DNA of 64,000 nt from positions 1,426,001 to 1,490,000 of the forward strand of contig NZ_CP157005.1 in the NCBI RefSeq assembly GCF_039904985.1, given 5' to 3'. Below are positions 61,311 to 64,000 of the stretch, in pieces. A program made the translations under genes and the position numbers. A model generated the notes under the pieces. The model worked only from the letters and a program-made list of their open reading frames with translations, was not told where the DNA came from and ran no database searches. The stretch is from Methylomonas sp. AM2-LC (GTDB lineage: Bacteria > Pseudomonadota > Gammaproteobacteria > Methylococcales > Methylomonadaceae). Position 1 is the first letter of the stretch. Each line of letters opens with the position of its first letter.

Positions 61311-62023
61311 GATAAGGCTGGCTCTTGGTATTGCAAATCTCCCCACATAATCAGGTCATCCTCAAGCATCTGTGAATATAGCGGGCGAATTTTAGGTAAC
61401 TGCTGTTTGCTGGTAATGCCCAAGTTTCCAACGCCTTTGTAGCCGCCAATTAAAGTGGGGGCAATGGTTAGTACCAGCGCATCCGCTAATTGTGCTTTCA
61501 GAAATGCAGTAATCACTTGGCTACCGCCTTCTACCATCAGCATTTTTATCCCTTTTTCCCAGAGTAAGCCGAGTGCGTGTTGTAAGTTAACCCTACCTTC
61601 GTTATCACCCTCCATAGTGATGATTTCAACCTGGTTACCAAAATCTGAATCATCGTTTAAACTGGTAAAAATCCAGCAATTTTTATCAGAATGTTGGCAA
61701 AGACGGGCGTTGGGTGGCATGCGTAGGTGGCTGTCCAGTACGATGGGTTGCGGGTTAGCGCCGGTCCATTCGCGGACGGTGAGTTGCGGATCGTCGGTTA
61801 GCACAGTCCCGATACCCACCAGTATGCCATCATGCAAGCTGCGTAGTTGATGGGTCAGGCGGGTTGATTCTGCGCCACTTAACGCCAGTGTTTCGCCGGT
61901 ACGCGTAGTAATACTGCCATCCCAGCTCTGTGCGTAGCTAAGTGTCACAAACGGGCGGTTTTCAAACTCAAAAGTGGTTTTGCGCGAAGCCAGCCAGTTT
62001 TCAATCTGCTGATTGATAGTCAT
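61307..62023 (-). CDS. RibD C-terminal reductase domain protein (5-amino-6-(ribosylamino)uracil reductase-like)
   Basis: It has 238 residues with the RibD_C/dihydrofolate-reductase fold only; the N-terminal deaminase domain of RibD is missing. Landmarks are RPFVTLSYAQSWDGSITTRT, LHDGILVGIGTVLTDDPQLT, PIVLDSHLRMPPNARL and MLMVEGGSQVITAFLKAQLA. It uses NADPH to reduce a ribosyl to a ribityl pyrimidine or a related carbonyl. It overlaps RibA-like upstream by 23 bases and the dehydrogenase downstream by 4. The missing deaminase suggests a substrate other than the standard riboflavin intermediate (inference). Confidence 0.85.
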   Translation of the reverse strand: MTINQQIENWLASRKTTFEFENRPFVTLSYAQSWDGSITTRTGETLALSGAESTRLTHQLRSLHDGILVGIGTVLTDDPQLTVREWTGANPQPIVLDSHLRMPPNARLCQHSDKNCWIFTSLNDDSDFGNQVEIITMEGDNEGRVNLQHALGLLWEKGIKMLMVEGGSQVITAFLKAQLADALVLTIAPTLIGGYKGVGNLGITSKQQLPKIRPLYSQMLEDDLIMWGDLQYQEPALS

Positions 62024-62657
62024 AAGCTGCTCTATGGTTTTTGGCGTAAGAAAAAGAAGTAATCTGTAGCTGGTGATCCATGCGCATGGCTTTAGTTAAC
62101 AGGTAAGTTTCGTTGTCGGCGTTGACTTGGGCCTCTAAGGGAATGCGCGCATTAACTTGGATGCCTTCCGCTTTGAGTGCGCTAATTTTTAGTGGATTGT
62201 TAGTCATCAGTAATACGGATTTTACTTGTAATTCTTCCAGAATACGTGCGGCCAGCGCATAATTTCTTTCGTCGGCACCATGCCCCAGTAGCAAGTTGGC
62301 ATCCACCGTATCATATCCTTGGTCCTGTAAGTTGTATGCACGCATTTTTTGCAACAAACCAATACCGCGACCTTCCTGGCGGAGGTAGACCAGTATTCCT
62401 GCGCCGCGTTTGGCTATCATTTTTAGCGAGTTATCCAGTTGTTCTCCACAATCGCAACGTCTGGAACCCAATACATCACCCGTAAAGCATTCGGAATGTA
62501 TGCGGACCAGCACCTCATCTACTTCGTTTATGTTTCCAGTATAAAAGGCCAAATGTTCTTTTTTATCCTCAGTATTGGTGTAATAACAAAGTTGAAAGTC
62601 GCCATAGGCGGTAGGGATGCGCGCACTGGCCATGCGATGAACTGAAGATTTGGACAT
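62001..62657 (-). CDS. ribA: GTP cyclohydrolase II
   Basis: It has 218 residues. The zinc motif is C57-x10-C68-x-C70 (ECFTGDVLGSRRCDC), and the catalytic region is LVYLRQEGRGIGLLQKMRAY with the Arg/Glu of GCH II. The TNNPLKI region (MTNNPLKISALKAEG) is typical. It opens GTP to the 2,5-diamino-pyrimidinone that feeds riboflavin and some pterin-like natural products. It is first in this operon, so a dedicated GCH II feeds the RibD, dehydrogenase, PTPS-like and glycosyltransferase steps. Upstream (62658-63234) there is no FMN riboswitch, arguing against simple riboflavin control. Confidence 0.9.
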   Translation of the reverse strand: MSKSSVHRMASARIPTAYGDFQLCYYTNTEDKKEHLAFYTGNINEVDEVLVRIHSECFTGDVLGSRRCDCGEQLDNSLKMIAKRGAGILVYLRQEGRGIGLLQKMRAYNLQDQGYDTVDANLLLGHGADERNYALAARILEELQVKSVLLMTNNPLKISALKAEGIQVNARIPLEAQVNADNETYLLTKAMRMDHQLQITSFSYAKNHRAAYDYQSAD

Positions 62658-63234
62658 AAGTATTGCAAATAATAAGCGGATTTATCGAGTGTTTATTGTG
62701 ATACACGATTTTTTGCATTATGCATATCGCTTAATTTGATAATCAATTAATATGCCACTTTTCAAGTCTTTGTTTGAAATAATAAATAACATTAAAAAAT
62801 AAATTTTGTGTTGCTGAAGAAACAGCAGCTGTTGATGTGCTGTTGGTAATTAAACTATTTGCCGGTATTTCTAAATGGAATACTGATATGTGTTCTAGAA
62901 AATTATTGAATTTTTTGTAATTTGATTGATATTCAAATACCTACGAAATTGTGCGTTGTCTAATTTATACTTGCTATAGTCGGTACAATTTTTGCTTCCT
63001 ACTAACAGGACTAAATATATGTGTTTATTTCATGGTAACTATTCACCTTTGTATTAACTAAGGCTTTTTCTTCGGTCAGATCCTTTGGGTACTCGGCTTT
63101 TTGGGCCTAGGCAGTCAGTGCTTACGAACGTTGTTAGCTTGGTATCTTGAATGAATAAATAGTTACATTTTATGTAGACATAATTTTAGTTTGGTTAAAA
63201 ACATCAATAATAATTATCAGCAGAATCATTTCAT
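62658..63234. other. 577-bp divergent spacer between ribA-like and iorA-like genes
   Basis: It is AT-rich, with palindrome-like words near 62720 (TGCATTATGCATA), and is the expected site of both promoters. I find no sigma-54 site, no FMN riboswitch and no credible open frame. Confidence 0.5.
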
Positions 63235-63708
63235 ATGAGCAAATACACAGTCAGGGTAAACGGAGTGCACAAAACTGTAGAGGTGGCGGCAGAAACACCT
63301 TTGTTATGGGTATTGCGAGACCATCTGCAACTGGTCGGCACTAAATTCGGTTGCGGAATCGGTCAGTGCGGCGCATGTACAGTGCATATTGACGGCCAGC
63401 CGACCCGCAGTTGTCAGACGCCAATATCTAAAGTGGGGCAAAGCAAAATAACCACCATAGAAGGTTTGCATCCCCATGGCGAACATCCTTTGCAAAGGGC
63501 ATGGCAAGAGTTGGACGTACCGCAATGCGGATATTGCCAAGCTGGACAACTAATGACAGCAGCAGCGCTTTTGAAAAAAACGCCGCAACCCACCGATGCT
63601 GATATAGATAGCGCCCTGGCAGGTAATTTATGTCGTTGCGGTACTTATCTGCGTATTCGTGCGGGTATACATCTGGCGGCGAAACTAACCAGTCAGGAGT
63701 CCATATGA
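63235..63708 (+). CDS. iorA: Isoquinoline 1-oxidoreductase-like [2Fe-2S] subunit
   Basis: It has 157 residues. The plant-type 2Fe-2S cluster uses [20 protein letters not shown] and C further on. The C-terminal helical 2Fe-2S domain uses [19 protein letters not shown] and [15 protein letters not shown]. This is the small subunit of xanthine-oxidase-family molybdenum hydroxylases, of the IorA type that works with a large subunit and a cytochrome acceptor. It overlaps iorB by 4 bases (ATGA). The N-terminus has no signal, so export would depend on the partner. Substrate (N-heterocycle or aldehyde) unknown. Confidence 0.9.
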   Translation: MSKYTVRVNGVHKTVEVAAETPLLWVLRDHLQLVGTKFGCGIGQCGACTVHIDGQPTRSCQTPISKVGQSKITTIEGLHPHGEHPLQRAWQELDVPQCGYCQAGQLMTAAALLKKTPQPTDADIDSALAGNLCRCGTYLRIRAGIHLAAKLTSQESI

Positions 63709-64000
63709 TTAGGTCCCAACTTGAAAATCCCGGCCGCCGTAGTTTTTTGCGTACTTCTGCGCTAGCTGGTGGTGGTTTGGTGCTCGGTTTTTATCTTGAT
63801 GAAGCGAATAGCGCTAGCAAACATGTGGCTAAACCCTCTGCTATTTCCGAAGCGTCAAGCTTTAAACCCAATGCTTTTATTCGCATTGCTACCAATGGTA
63901 TCGTCACCCTGATTAGCAAGCAACCGGAAATTGGTCAAGGTATAAAAACCTCGCTGCCTATGATTATTGCGGAAGAACTGGAAGTTAATTGGCGGGATGT
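63705..64000 (+). CDS. iorB: Isoquinoline oxidoreductase-like molybdopterin subunit (5' part, cut by window end)
   Basis: The ATG at 63705 overlaps the iorA stop (ATGA), with AGGAG about 6 nt upstream. The 98 visible residues start [20 protein letters not shown], a Tat signal (GRRSFLRTS). The mature part begins [20 protein letters not shown] and [20 protein letters not shown], the start of IorB-type molybdopterin subunits. It would bind Mo-pterin and the substrate in the periplasm, with IorA carried along. The rest lies beyond the window. Confidence 0.88.
   Translation, partial: MIRSQLENPGRRSFLRTSALAGGGLVLGFYLDEANSASKHVAKPSAISEASSFKPNAFIRIATNGIVTLISKQPEIGQGIKTSLPMIIAEELEVNWRD

Noticed and set aside
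62658..63234. FMN riboswitch upstream of the ribA-like gene
   Set aside because: None of the conserved RFN blocks is present on the minus strand.
1..64000. CRISPR arrays, tRNA and rRNA genes
   Set aside because: No regularly spaced repeats, no cloverleaf-like segments and no rRNA-like stretches were seen by reading; a tRNA scan would be needed to exclude short RNAs.

Overview
The window looks like the chromosome of a moderately AT-rich Gram-negative gammaproteobacterium. It encodes TonB/ExbB/ExbD, a TonB-dependent receptor, an RND efflux pump with its outer-membrane channel, lipoproteins, Tat substrates and many c-type cytochromes. A methanotroph-like Methylococcales host would fit the cytochrome-rich gene style and the dispersed palindromes, but no diagnostic gene is present, so this is only an impression. 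No rRNA, tRNA, CRISPR array or complete insertion sequence was found.

Layout. 1-2.8 kb: a PIN-domain/XRE-ImmA toxin-antitoxin-like pair with an apparently leaderless promoter, then a decayed fic gene bracketed by two inverted copies of a ~120-bp palindromic repeat. 2.8-8.1 kb: a Tat-exported M15/DUF882 peptidase and a six-gene cassette of unknown function (DUF6152, two related exported proteins, two DUF6644 membrane proteins, a haem lipoprotein). 8.7-9.9 kb: GNAT and GFA genes. 10-19.2 kb: a four-gene mdtABC/oprM-like efflux operon. 19.4-22.8 kb: cytochrome c', cytochrome b561, dienelactone hydrolase and an SMP-30-like protein.

22.9-47.7 kb is the most striking part: tonB-exbB-exbD; a Ser-type arylsulfatase and its radical-SAM maturase; an MBL-fold lipoprotein; an arylsulfotransferase with a cupin; a large TonB-dependent receptor; a rhodanese / DUF1549-DUF1553 / DUF1501 operon; cytochromes; a peroxiredoxin; a PepSY reductase-like protein; tatA; and a receiver-less sigma-54 activator resembling SfnR. 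Seven sigma-54 -24/-12 promoters (two exact, five with one mismatch) lie upstream of separate transcription units on both strands: the DUF6152 cassette, tonB, the sulfatase, the MBL gene, the arylsulfotransferase, the receptor and the rhodanese operon. The simplest reading is one sigma-54 regulon for uptake and processing of sulfated or organosulfur compounds.

47.9-51.8 kb holds an envelope-lipid module: a sulfatase-fold membrane enzyme divergent from a CDP-alcohol phosphatidyltransferase and an LPG-synthase-type flippase-like protein. 52.0-54.5 kb carries a lectin-like secreted protein and a decaying chromate-resistance island (COG4705 fragment, chrA fragment, intact DUF1259 gene, chrB fragment). 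54.6-58.3 kb: an ABC exporter, a small exported coiled-coil protein, a 112-bp palindrome, an M15 carboxypeptidase and a GNAT. 58.8-62.7 kb is a tight five-gene operon (GTP cyclohydrolase II, RibD reductase domain, medium-chain dehydrogenase, a PTPS with Cys-to-Glu at the catalytic position, a GT4 glycosyltransferase), probably making an undescribed glycosylated pterin or pyrimidine. The window ends in isoquinoline-oxidoreductase-like iorA and a truncated iorB.
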